A DNA stretch of 34,117 nt from Candidatus Acidiferrales bacterium (lineage in GTDB: Bacteria; Acidobacteriota; Terriglobia; Acidiferrales; UBA7541), in contig JARLGK010000192.1 in assembly GCA_031296075.1 (NCBI GenBank), positions 1 through 34,117 of the forward strand, given 5' to 3'. This document shows positions 1 through 7,199 of the stretch, in pieces (the first letter of the stretch is position 1; every line of letters begins with the position of its first letter). The translations under genes were made by a program, and so were the position numbers. The notes beneath the pieces were generated by a model. The model was not told where the DNA came from and did not search any database. It was given only the letters and a program-made list of their open reading frames with translations.

Positions 1-45
1 CTCGCGGGCCTCGGGAAGCTCACACCACTTGATTCTTCTCATCCC

Positions 46-63
46 GACACTCTACCGAGTGTC
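46..63. other. Perfect inverted repeat (hairpin) near the left edge
   Basis: GACACTC-TACC-GAGTGTC gives a perfect 7-bp stem with a 4-nt loop. It lies about 100 bp past the stop codon of the minus-strand DUF72 gene. No T-run follows on either strand, so a terminator role is only possible. The rest of bases 1-165 shows no gene; a short C4/G4 hairpin lies at about 88-102. Confidence 0.4.
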
Positions 64-165
64 ACCTATCATTCTGAACGAGCACAGTCCCCGCTTGGGG
101 GGCCTGTCGCGTGAGACAATTGATTCGGTTCCGGCGACTGCGCGAGGGGTAGATTGAGATTGCCG

Positions 166-960
166 TTACTTCTTGTTCCAGAGCTTGAGGAATTGCGCGA
201 TGGTGGCGGGGCCGTGGCCGGCGTAGTGGTTGTTGGCGTAGGCGAAGATGGTGATGCCGCGTTTCTTGATGGCGTAGCAGAAATCAACCCAGGTGATGAG
301 CTGCTGGGTGCGGTCCACGACGACTTTGTCCCAGGTCTTGGTGATCTTCTCGATTCCCTGGCGGTCGCCGAGCCAGCGGATGTAGGTGAAGTCCGCGGTG
401 ATGGGATCGAATTTGTAGGCGCCCGGCAGCGGCATCCAGGATTGGTCCTGCAGAGCGAGGGCGACGCCGTGGTCGCGCAACAAATCGGCGAAAGCGGCGT
501 CGAGCCAGTTCTTGTTGCGGATCTCGACCGCGAACTTGTGGCCTTTTGGTAAATTCTTCAGGAACGGCTTCAGGCGCGCGAGGAATTGCTCGCCGCTGGT
601 GAACACGCTCCGATTGAAATACGGGAACTGCAGCAGCAGCGGCCCGAGCTTTGCGCCGAGTAGGTCCATGGTGTCTACGAACTGCTTGAAGTCCGCGTCG
701 CAATCCACCAGGACCTTTTCGTGGGTGATGGACTGCGGAACCTTGGCCGCGAAAATGAAGTTTTCGGGAGTCTTGCGCGCCCAGCCCTGCACCGTGGCCG
801 GCGACGGCGTTCGGTAGTAGGTGGAGTCGACCTCGACCGTGTCGAATTTCGTGGCGTAATAGGTGAGGTAGTCGGAGGGCTTCATCCCCGGCGGGTAGAA
901 GGAACCCTCCCAGCCCGCGGCGGTGAAGGCGCTGGTGCCGAGATGCAGCGAGAAGGTCAT
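166..960 (-). CDS. DUF72 domain-containing protein (YecE family)
   Basis: This 264-residue protein matches the full length expected of the DUF72/YecE family, a TIM-barrel-like fold of unproven biochemical function. The N-terminus has the family's typical opening (LGTSAF..GWEGSFYPP, residues 7-24), followed by the YY..FDTVEVDSTYYR block near residues 34-50, and the C-terminal half has IRNKNW, YIRWLG and the late ANNHYAGHGPATIAQF block. No signal peptide is present, so it should be cytoplasmic. The start ATG (rc of 958-960) is the only one that keeps the conserved N-terminus. The gene stands alone on the minus strand; a CACAGAG-type repeat lies directly upstream. Family assignment is firm; the function is unknown. 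Confidence 0.9.
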   Translation of the reverse strand: MTFSLHLGTSAFTAAGWEGSFYPPGMKPSDYLTYYATKFDTVEVDSTYYRTPSPATVQGWARKTPENFIFAAKVPQSITHEKVLVDCDADFKQFVDTMDLLGAKLGPLLLQFPYFNRSVFTSGEQFLARLKPFLKNLPKGHKFAVEIRNKNWLDAAFADLLRDHGVALALQDQSWMPLPGAYKFDPITADFTYIRWLGDRQGIEKITKTWDKVVVDRTQQLITWVDFCYAIKKRGITIFAYANNHYAGHGPATIAQFLKLWNKK

Positions 961-1014
961 CGGAGAACGATTCTACGTCAGTTGGGGACAGAGAAAACTA
1001 AAGACCAAAAGGAT

Positions 1015-1051
1015 CACCACAGAGTTCACCGCGAAGGCACGGAGATCACAG
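1015..1051. repeat. CACAGAG-type dispersed repeat, copy 1
   Basis: The stretch reads CACCACAGAG, then TTCACCGCGAAGGCACGG and AGATCACAG. It is a degenerate purine-rich repeat built on C(A/G)CAGAG and GGCACGGAG words, and similar copies occur at about 1509-1590, 9981-10127 and 13471-13500. It fills the gap between the minus-strand DUF72 gene and the small gene at 1111-1437. Confidence 0.6.
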
Positions 1052-1110
1052 ATAAGACCCCACGCTCGCGAACCAAACGTTTGGCACCCGACCGCCACGA
1101 AGGCATGGGC

Positions 1111-1437
1111 TCAGACGACTGGGAGGAGCGCGTTGACGAGCTCGGCGGCGAAGGCGTCGAGCTCGGCGGTACGCTCGGGGCTGGCCTCGAGCTTGTCCTT
1201 CTTGCGGACGAACCAGTGGCCGTCGGACTGGATGGTGCGGGCGCTGAGGCCTCCGGCGACGAGGTAGGACGGCTCGCCGTAAAGCGTGAAGCCATCGGCG
1301 CCGGCCGGAGTGAGCAGCGCGCCGCAGTTCCCTTTTCGAACGCCGACGTGGCTCTCGTACATCGGAAAGGCGACGACTTCGAAGCCGCGCTGCTGGAGGC
1401 GGTTGAGCATTGCGAGCTGTTGGGGAGCGAGTTCCAT
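1111..1437 (-). CDS. Hypothetical protein, 108 aa
   Basis: I do not recognise a named family. The protein is soluble, 108 residues, without signal peptide or membrane segment. It opens with MELAPQQLAMLNRLQQRGFE, an amphipathic helix, followed by alternating strands (VVAFPMYESHVGVRK, GFTLYGEPSYLVAGGLSARTI) and a charged helical C-terminus. Codon use and third-position GC fit a real gene better than the overlapping frames. A TGG-TATCCT extended -10-like element (rc of 1447-1455) ends only 9 nt before the ATG and no Shine-Dalgarno is visible, so the mRNA may be nearly leaderless. It runs in the same direction as the DUF72 gene, 150 bp away. Confidence 0.7.
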   Translation of the reverse strand: MELAPQQLAMLNRLQQRGFEVVAFPMYESHVGVRKGNCGALLTPAGADGFTLYGEPSYLVAGGLSARTIQSDGHWFVRKKDKLEASPERTAELDAFAAELVNALLPVV

Positions 1438-1446
1438 GCAGGCTCA

Positions 1447-1455
1447 AGGATACCA
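1447..1455 (-). promoter_or_regulatory. Possible extended -10 of the 108-aa gene
   Basis: On the minus strand TGG-TATCCT sits 9 nt upstream of the ATG at 1437. The -35 region is poor. No ribosome-binding site lies between the element and the start codon. Confidence 0.3.
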
Positions 1456-1508
1456 GTTTTGAGCCGAGAGTTAAGAGTCGAGAGTGAGCAGCGAGAACCG
1501 AAGAGGTT

Positions 1509-1590
1509 TACCACAGAGAACACGGAGGTCTGACGGAGGCCACCGAGAAGGAAACACCCACCGCAGAGACGCAGAGGACGCAGAGAAGAA
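1509..1590. repeat. CACAGAG-type dispersed repeat, copy 2
   Basis: The stretch holds ACCACAGAGAACACGGAGG, then CACCGAGAAGG, then CACCGCAGAGACGCAGAGG and ACGCAGAGAAG. It lies in the divergent gap between the gene at 1111-1437 and the beta-lactamase-fold gene, just upstream of the latter's likely promoter. Confidence 0.65.
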
Positions 1591-1650
1591 TCAGGGCGCA
1601 GAAAACAGTCACCTTGCGGCGAGCGCGTTACAACGCAGGAAGGCTTTCGG

Positions 1651-1659
1651 TGGTAAGAT
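1651..1659 (+). promoter_or_regulatory. Likely extended -10 of the MBL-fold gene
   Basis: TGG-TAAGAT lies 29 nt upstream of the ATG at 1689 and 19 nt upstream of the GAGGA ribosome-binding site (1679-1683). The -35 is weak, which fits a TGn extended -10 promoter. Confidence 0.4.
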
Positions 1660-1688
1660 TCCGGAACTTTATGAGAGTGAGGACACCG

Positions 1689-2621
1689 ATGCGAAAACTC
1701 TGGATCGCTGCACTGCTGTTACTGCCCAGCCTGGCGCTTGCGCAACAGCCGCCAGACTTCTCGAAGGTCGAAATCAAGGCGACAAAAGTTTCCGGCAACA
1801 TCTACATGCTGCAGGGCGCGGGCGGGAACATCGCCGCGTCGCTGGGCGACGATGGCGTGCTGATCGTGGACACGGAATATTCGCCGCTGGCCGACAAAAT
1901 TCAGGCGGCGCTGAAAGGCATCGGCAACGCGGACAAGCCGGTGCGGTTCGTGATTGACACGCATTATCACGGCGACCACTCGGATGGGAACGCGGCCTGG
2001 GGCGCGCGAGGCGCGACGATCATCGCCAACGAAAACTTGCGCAAGCGCCTAGAGAGCGGCAGCACGGGCGGCAACGGAGGCGGGCTGAAGTTTCAGTCGC
2101 CGGCGCAGCCGAAGGCGGCGCTCCCGATCATCACGTTTGACGACCACATCACGCTGCACTTGAACGGCGAGGAAATTCGCGTAATGCATTTTCCGGCGGC
2201 GCATACGGACGGCGATGCGGTCATCTATTTTTCGAAGAACAACGTGGTGCACATGGGTGACGAGTTCATTCGTTACGGGTTTCCATTCGTGGACGTGAAC
2301 GCGGGCGGGAGCGTGCAGGGAATGATTGCGGCGTGCGAGAAGGTGGCGGCCATGCTGCCGGCGGACGTGAAGGTGATTCCAGGGCACGGCGACGTAGCGA
2401 GCATGGACGATATTCGCGAGTACACGAAGATGATGAGGGACACGCTGGCGGTGGTGCAGGGGGCCATGGCCAAGCACGAGTCGCTCGATCAGATGAAGAG
2501 CGAGAAGATCCTGGCGCCGTGGCAGAAGTATTCGGGCGCGTTCGTCAGCACGGATGCGTGGATCGAGACGATTTACAATTCGCTGAATGGCGCGCAGAGC
2601 GGTGCGGCGAAGGGCAACTGA
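1689..2621 (+). CDS. MBL fold metallo-hydrolase, exported
   Basis: A 310-residue protein with an N-terminal signal peptide (MRKLWIAALLLLPSLALA, cleavage near residue 18). The metallo-beta-lactamase fold is shown by the zinc motif HYHGDH (His92-x-His94-x-Asp96-His97), a later His in FPAAHTDGDAVIYF, the acidic ligand in HMGDEF, and the C-terminal GHGD. These ligands place two metals in a hydrolytic site; substrate cannot be told from the motifs. The ATG at 1689 is chosen because GAGGA lies 5 nt upstream and it begins exactly at the signal peptide; a longer open frame reaches back to 1614 but adds an implausible arginine-rich leader. It should act in the periplasm. It is followed 163 bp later by another exported protein on the same strand. 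Confidence 0.9.
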   Translation: MRKLWIAALLLLPSLALAQQPPDFSKVEIKATKVSGNIYMLQGAGGNIAASLGDDGVLIVDTEYSPLADKIQAALKGIGNADKPVRFVIDTHYHGDHSDGNAAWGARGATIIANENLRKRLESGSTGGNGGGLKFQSPAQPKAALPIITFDDHITLHLNGEEIRVMHFPAAHTDGDAVIYFSKNNVVHMGDEFIRYGFPFVDVNAGGSVQGMIAACEKVAAMLPADVKVIPGHGDVASMDDIREYTKMMRDTLAVVQGAMAKHESLDQMKSEKILAPWQKYSGAFVSTDAWIETIYNSLNGAQSGAAKGN

Positions 2622-2784
2622 AGTTCAACAGCGAGGCGGCCACTCCCATTGCGCGCCGGTGTACCGAGCAGCGCACTATTCCGGCGACTATTGATTCCCA
2701 ATCAAGAGCTGGCGCGTCTAACGGCGTCAGAAGGGCGTGCGCGCATTCGACTCGGCGCGCCGTGCGTCTGCTCCGGAGGTAAAC

Positions 2785-3372
2785 ATGAACCGAGTTTTTC
2801 TGGCGGGCGCGGCGGTACTTCTTTGCGCGGCGCTGGGACATGCGGTCGCGTCAGAGCACGACGCGAACGATGCGAAACCGCAATACTCGGGCGACAAACT
2901 GGTGCGCCCGGAGGGCTACCGCGAGTGGATCTACCTATCGTCCGGGCTGGGGATGAACTACAGCCCGAGCGCGATGGGGCCCGAGCTGTTCACGAATGTA
3001 TTTGTAGCGCCGTGGGCATACCGGGAATTCGTGGCGACCGGGAAATGGCCCGAGAAATCCATTTTCGTGGTCGAGGACCGGGAGGCGCAGACCAAGGGAT
3101 CGATCAACAGGACGGGGCATTTCCAGACCGACCGGGTGGGCATGGCCGTTGAGGTGAAGGACTCGGCGCGATTCCCCGACAAATGGGCCTATTTCGGGTT
3201 CGGCAATGACGACAAACTCTCCGCGGCGGCGCCCAAGGCGGCGTGCTGGCAGTGCCATGAGGACCATGCCGCAGTCGAACATTCCTTCGTGCAGTTCTAT
3301 CCCACGCTGAAACCTATCGGACAGAAGTTTGGAACGTACCACGAACACCGCGAAGCCTCAGCAGCCCACTAG
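2785..3372 (+). CDS. Cytochrome P460 family protein
   Basis: A 195-residue exported c-type cytochrome. A signal peptide occupies residues 1-22 (MNRVFLAGAAVLLCAALGHA). The P460 domain follows, with the characteristic YREWIYLSSGLGMNY region, FV..REFVATGKWPEKS, and a single haem motif C154-W-Q-C157-H158 followed by HAAVEHSFVQFYPTL, the conserved end of the family. P460 proteins carry an unusual cross-linked c-haem; known members oxidise hydroxylamine, but many relatives have unknown substrates, so I do not assign one. The ATG at 2785 is set by a strong GGAGGT (2775-2780) 4 nt upstream. It probably works in the periplasm next to the exported MBL and dehalogenase-like proteins. Confidence 0.9.
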   Translation: MNRVFLAGAAVLLCAALGHAVASEHDANDAKPQYSGDKLVRPEGYREWIYLSSGLGMNYSPSAMGPELFTNVFVAPWAYREFVATGKWPEKSIFVVEDREAQTKGSINRTGHFQTDRVGMAVEVKDSARFPDKWAYFGFGNDDKLSAAAPKAACWQCHEDHAAVEHSFVQFYPTLKPIGQKFGTYHEHREASAAH

Positions 3373-3516
3373 CGCTTCGAGTGGTAGCGGCTGTAACCTT
3401 CTCGCGGTACGGTCCGTCTCATTTTCCGAATTGGGCGGCGCCGGCCAGGACCAAGAAACGCGGCGTTCAATCGTCCCTCCGGGACTCGGTGATCACTGTC
3501 TCGCGATCCTGGCACT

Positions 3517-3534
3517 GCGCAACGCTCCGTGCCG
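3517..3534. repeat. 18-bp word shared with the insertion in the SBBP gene
   Basis: GCGCAACGCTCCGTGCCG occurs here and, in reverse complement, at 31835-31852. The surrounding gap (3373-3578) has no gene. Around it the sequence is low in coding character and resembles a degenerate dispersed intergenic element, but only the 18-bp core is exactly shared within the window. Confidence 0.5.
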
Positions 3535-3578
3535 AGGTACTTACAATCGCGCCTCCGGCGCTTTGGGAGAGAACAATC

Positions 3579-4415
3579 ATGCTTAGACGCGATTTTCTGG
3601 GGATGCCGGTGGCGCTGGGAGGAATCGCCGCGATGTCTGGCGCGGGAATGATGAGCGGCTCGGCGCTGATGGCGGCTGCACCAAACTCTCCCGTTGCAAA
3701 TCGTCTCGGCGTGAAGGCGCTCGTGTTCGACGTGTTCGGCACGGTGGTGGATTGGCGCGGCTCGATCATCCGCGAGGCGATGCAATGGGGACAGGCGAAA
3801 AATCTGCAGATTGACTGGGGCAAGTTCGCCGATCAGTGGCGTGCGGGATACGGGCCGTCCATGGAGAAGGTCCGCAAAGGCACGTTGCCGTGGACGAAGC
3901 TCGACGATTTGCACCGCATGATACTGGACGACCTACTTAAACAGTACAACATCACCGGATTGACCGAAGACGAGAAGGATCACTGGAACCGCGTGTGGCA
4001 CCGGCTGAGCGGATGGCCGGATGCAGTGGAAGGGCTGACGCGGCTGAAGAAGAATTTCGTGATTGCGACGCTTTCGAACGGCAACGTGTCGCTGCTGGTC
4101 GAAATGGCCAAGTTCGCGGGGTTGCCGTGGGACACAGTGCTAGGCGCGGAAATCTTTCATCATTACAAACCGGACCGGGAAGTCTATCTGGGAGCGGCGG
4201 AGATCCTGGGATACAAGCCGAGCGAGGTAATGATGGTCGCGGCGCATCCGCTGGATCTGAACGCGGCGAAGTCCTGCGGGCTGAAGGCAGGCTACGTGCC
4301 GCGACCGCTGGAAGGCGGGCCGGACAGGAAGCCGACACCGCCCACGGCCGAGACGCTCGCCGGATTCGATGTGGTCGCTAGCGATTTTGTGGAGTTGGCG
4401 GCGAAGCTTGCGTAG
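3579..4415 (+). CDS. Haloacid dehalogenase type II-like protein with Tat-type signal
   Basis: A 278-residue HAD-superfamily protein. The N-terminus MLRRDFLGMPVALGG carries a twin-arginine pair followed by a hydrophobic stretch to about residue 34, a Tat-like leader that is unusual for this normally cytoplasmic family. The HAD core starts at residue 45: motif I is VFDVFGTVVDW with nucleophile Asp51; motif II is TLSNGN; motif III lysine is in HHYKPDREVY; motif IV is AAHPLDLNAA. In characterised L-2-haloacid dehalogenases the last block has Ser-x-Asn before the Asp; here it is Ala-x-His, so dehalogenase activity is not assured. The ATG at 3579 is supported by a GGGAGAGAA stretch upstream and by the signal peptide. 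Confidence 0.85.
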   Translation: MLRRDFLGMPVALGGIAAMSGAGMMSGSALMAAAPNSPVANRLGVKALVFDVFGTVVDWRGSIIREAMQWGQAKNLQIDWGKFADQWRAGYGPSMEKVRKGTLPWTKLDDLHRMILDDLLKQYNITGLTEDEKDHWNRVWHRLSGWPDAVEGLTRLKKNFVIATLSNGNVSLLVEMAKFAGLPWDTVLGAEIFHHYKPDREVYLGAAEILGYKPSEVMMVAAHPLDLNAAKSCGLKAGYVPRPLEGGPDRKPTPPTAETLAGFDVVASDFVELAAKLA

Positions 4416-4584
4416 CTAGCAGTCGTCGCGGACAAGAGCCGACGAGACGGAGGCGGCCCAGACACCCTTCTTGGGCGGCACGCGGGGGTAGATGGCCGAC
4501 GCTCCGGCAAACAACTGCGCCGGGAGTCGGACGCAGCAAGCAGCGCCCCTACGAATTCAACGGCCAGACATCACCGCGAATGAA

Positions 4585-5436
4585 TTATGCAGCGGAAGAT
4601 GAGAGCGAGCCGGACTCGATGCGGCGCAAGACCGCGCGCAGCGCGGCGGCAAGCTCTTCGTCGCTGACGTGGCTCTTGCGGAACTGGAGCCGCACACGGA
4701 ACGAGCCGTCCTCGGACTGGAAATCGAAACTGAAGGGCCGGGGCCGGGGCGCTGATTCGGTTTCGTCCTTTCGGGCGCGGCGAGCCTCGTCGCGCGTCAA
4801 ACCACCCTGCACGATGCGCTGGACCATCTCGCGCATCTTTTTTTCGCTGGGCTGGCGTGACACTTGCAGGAGCAGCGACTTCGACGCAATTCCCTTCTCC
4901 ACGCAGGCCCGGCGAACATCGTCGGGAATCACGCGCAGAGACATCGTCTCGGTGACGGACGAACGCGCGCGGCCGATTTTCTTGGCAATGTCGTCGTGCG
5001 TGTAATCGAACTGATCGGCGAGGCGCTGGAGACCGTCGGCTTCTTCAAACGGCGTCAAGTCCTTGCGCTGGAGATTTTCGATCAGCGCGAGCTCAAGAGT
5101 TTCCGCATCGTCCGCGATCTTTTCGATGCACGGCAGCTCGTGCAGGCCGGCGGCCTGCGAGGCGTGGAAGCGGCGCTCGCCGGAGATGATGTAGTACGTA
5201 TCCTCGCGCGGCATGTAACGGACCAGCAGCGGCTCAAGGACGCCTTTTTCGCGGATTGAATCCGCGAGTTCGCGGACGTCGCCGATATTCTTGCGCGGCT
5301 GATCGGGGTTGGGCCGAATCTTGTCAATCGGGATCATGCGCCCGATGGACGCGCCGCTAAAGCTGGTCAGCGTTTCAACGTAATGCGCGTCATGCCGCAT
5401 CTTGAGAGTGACGGGCAACCCGATCCTCTTCGACAC
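4585..5436 (-). CDS. parB: Chromosome/plasmid partition protein ParB (Spo0J family)
   Basis: A 283-residue ParB. The CTP-binding ParB/Srx domain lies at residues 34-125, with IRPNPDQPRK (41-49), the GERRFHA motif (86-92) and the ENLQRKDLTPFEEA block (120-133). The helix-turn-helix that reads parS is at residues 145-166 (THDDIAKKIGRARSSVTETM). The C-terminus after residue 230 is charged and should dimerise. The start is a GTG (rc of 5434-5436) with a perfect GGAGGT (rc of 5445-5450) 8 nt upstream; an in-frame ATG at 5400 has no such site. With the GTG the gene overlaps the end of parA by 47 bp, so the two are translationally coupled. I found no convincing parS in the window. Confidence 0.93.
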   Translation of the reverse strand: MSKRIGLPVTLKMRHDAHYVETLTSFSGASIGRMIPIDKIRPNPDQPRKNIGDVRELADSIREKGVLEPLLVRYMPREDTYYIISGERRFHASQAAGLHELPCIEKIADDAETLELALIENLQRKDLTPFEEADGLQRLADQFDYTHDDIAKKIGRARSSVTETMSLRVIPDDVRRACVEKGIASKSLLLQVSRQPSEKKMREMVQRIVQGGLTRDEARRARKDETESAPRPRPFSFDFQSEDGSFRVRLQFRKSHVSDEELAAALRAVLRRIESGSLSSSAA

Positions 5437-6190
5437 GTTGTATTACCTCCTGAGCGAGCTTTCTGTAGTCTTCGGCGCCGGAAGATTTCGGCGCGTAGGT
5501 GAAGACGGTTTCCTTGTACGCCGGGCTTTCCTCCAGACGGACGTTCTTGCTGATGCGCGTCTTGAACAGGGCGTTCCCGAAGGTGGCGCGAATCTGTTCG
5601 TGGGTGTCGCGCGAGATGTTGGTGCGCTTGTCGAAAAGCGTGATCACCACGCCAAGAACTTTCAACGCCGGGTTGGGGCGGGCGCGAATCCGTCCGTAGG
5701 TTTCGAGCAGATCGTCGGTGCCCTCGATGGCGAAGTACGCCGCCTGGATCGGCACGAGCAGGTGAGTGGAAGCCACGAGCGCGTTTACGGTGAGAATGCC
5801 GAGCGCCGGCGGAGTGTCGAGGACGATGTAGTCGTAATTTTTCAGGATGGGCGCGAGCGCGTCCTTTAGCTTGAAGGGCGCGTCGAACGCGCCAGCGAGC
5901 TGCTGCTCGAGCCGCGCGAGCGCCAGGCGCGCCGGGGCGACGTGGAGATTCGGATCCTTCGTCGGGCGGATAATTTTCGACATTTCGGTGGGATGCTCGG
6001 CGAAGATGTCGTACATCGTGCTCTGGATTTCGTCCGACGAGAAAAATGCGATGGTGGCATTGGACTGCGGGTCGAGGTCGATCAGAAGGGTTCGTTTCTT
6101 CTTGATCGCGAGCGCGGCAGCTAGATTGATGGATGTAGTGGTCTTCCCGACGCCGCCCTTTTGATTGGCAATTGCCAGGACGCAGGTCAA
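5390..6190 (-). CDS. parA: Partition ATPase ParA (Soj family)
   Basis: A 266-residue ParA-type ATPase that segregates DNA by ATP-dependent, nonspecific nucleoid binding, stimulated by ParB. The deviant Walker A is KGGVGKTT (residues 11-18), Walker A' is LIDLDPQSN (near 35-43), and Walker B is YIVLDTPP (near 122-129). The N-terminus is short, without an added HTH, as in chromosomal Soj proteins. The start appears to be a TTG (rc of 6188-6190) giving MTCVLAIANQKGG, the usual family N-terminus, with a GGGGGAGGCGAGGG purine stretch just upstream. It is the first gene of the parA-parB unit and is divergent from the CPBP protease gene. Confidence 0.93.
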   Translation of the reverse strand: MTCVLAIANQKGGVGKTTTSINLAAALAIKKKRTLLIDLDPQSNATIAFFSSDEIQSTMYDIFAEHPTEMSKIIRPTKDPNLHVAPARLALARLEQQLAGAFDAPFKLKDALAPILKNYDYIVLDTPPALGILTVNALVASTHLLVPIQAAYFAIEGTDDLLETYGRIRARPNPALKVLGVVITLFDKRTNISRDTHEQIRATFGNALFKTRISKNVRLEESPAYKETVFTYAPKSSGAEDYRKLAQEVIQRVEEDRVARHSQDAA

Positions 6191-6275
6191 ACCCTCGCCT
6201 CCCCCACTCCCCGAATGGCAACCCCAAGGCTATATGTGGAGCCCGGTAGTCCTTTCGCCACTACGAGTAGCGCTC

Positions 6276-6305
6276 ACTCTACCTATTCTGCGGCCGGCAA
6301 CGCAA
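6276..6305 (-). promoter_or_regulatory. Possible parAB promoter
   Basis: On the minus strand TTGCGT (rc of 6300-6305) and TAGAGT (rc of 6276-6281) are 18 bp apart. The elements are moderate matches and the leader to parA would be about 80 nt. Confidence 0.3.
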
Positions 6306-6352
6306 GCGAAATTTGAGATCGTCCGCGAGCGTATCACGGGGAGTAGCGAGCT

Positions 6353-6380
6353 TTGACGCTGTAGGCGGCCTTGGTACACT
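6353..6380 (+). promoter_or_regulatory. Likely promoter of the CPBP protease gene
   Basis: TTGACG (6353-6358) and TACACT (6375-6380) are separated by 16 bp, a good sigma-70-type match. The expected start of transcription is near 6387, about 26 nt before the ATG at 6413. Confidence 0.5.
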
Positions 6381-6412
6381 CCAGCGCGAAGAAAATTGAG
6401 CGGGAAGGTGCC

Positions 6413-7177
6413 ATGACCGACGACGAAATCGAAATTCCAGCCGCGCCAGCAGCCACACCGACGGGACGAGTGACGCCGGTTGCGCCGGTTTGGCACACTG
6501 CCGTGTTCGTTGCGATCTTGTTGGGGCTCGCTGCGTTGCAGGGCCAACCGCAGCTTGCGGGCCGGGCCGATCGTTTGCCGAGCCGCATAACGCTGTATGC
6601 TTTCACGCTGGGCTACGAGTTTTTCTTGCTCGGTTACGTATGGCTGTTCGGACTGAAGCTTTACAAGGTGCCCCTGCCGGAGATCATCGGCGGAAAGTGG
6701 CGGCGGTGGGGCGATTTTTGGCGAGACGTTGGCATCGCCCTGCTCTTCTGGCTGGTGGTTGGCGCGGTACTGGCGACGCTTTCGTTTTCGCTTCGATTCA
6801 GCGGAATGGAAGCAGCGAAGTTCATGTTGCCGGAGACAGCTCGCGAGGTCGCGGTGTTCGTTCTGCTGGCGCTCACCGCGGGATTTTGCGAAGAGGTAAT
6901 CTTTCGCGGCTATCTACAACGGCAGTTCACGGCTTGGACCGGCAATGTCTCGGCGGGCGTTGTGCTGCAGGCTGTCGTCTTCGGCGCGGCGCACCTGTAT
7001 CAGGGCGTGAAGGGCGTAATCGTGATTACGATTTATGGCGCCATGTTTGGAATTCTTGCCGCAATGCGAAAGAGCCTGCGCCCGGTGATCATGCAACATA
7101 GCGCACAGGATGCGTTCTCAGGGATCGCCGGAATCTTCCTCAAGAAATACCACTACCTACAGATGCTCAAGTTCTGA
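6413..7177 (+). CDS. CPBP family intramembrane metalloprotease
   Basis: A 254-residue polytopic membrane protein of the CAAX-protease/bacteriocin-processing (Abi) family. After a soluble Pro/Ala-rich N-terminus (residues 1-25) there are about seven hydrophobic segments. The family motifs are all present: EEVIFRG (motif 1, Glu-Glu-x3-Arg), FGAAHLYQG (motif 2, Phe-x3-His) and HSAQDAF (motif 3, His-x3-Asp). These residues form the intramembrane metal site. Substrate is unknown. The ATG at 6413 has GGGAAGG (6402-6408) just upstream; a further in-frame ATG at 6371 overlaps the likely promoter and is rejected. The gene converges with the cupin-like gene, 22 bp away. Confidence 0.88.
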   Translation: MTDDEIEIPAAPAATPTGRVTPVAPVWHTAVFVAILLGLAALQGQPQLAGRADRLPSRITLYAFTLGYEFFLLGYVWLFGLKLYKVPLPEIIGGKWRRWGDFWRDVGIALLFWLVVGAVLATLSFSLRFSGMEAAKFMLPETAREVAVFVLLALTAGFCEEVIFRGYLQRQFTAWTGNVSAGVVLQAVVFGAAHLYQGVKGVIVITIYGAMFGILAAMRKSLRPVIMQHSAQDAFSGIAGIFLKKYHYLQMLKF

Positions 7178-7199
7178 CGAGGCCGCGCGGACGAAATCG

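Noticed and set aside
1015-1590. CRISPR-like reading of the CACAGAG repeats
   Set aside because: Copies are degenerate, irregularly spaced and lack unique spacers or cas genes.
2049-2477. 142-residue His/Arg-rich antisense frame in the MBL gene
   Set aside because: Typical antisense shadow of a GC-rich gene; no domain or start signal.
5367-6227. 286-residue minus-strand frame over parA
   Set aside because: It is Arg/Pro/His-rich, without any domain, and is a shadow frame of parA.
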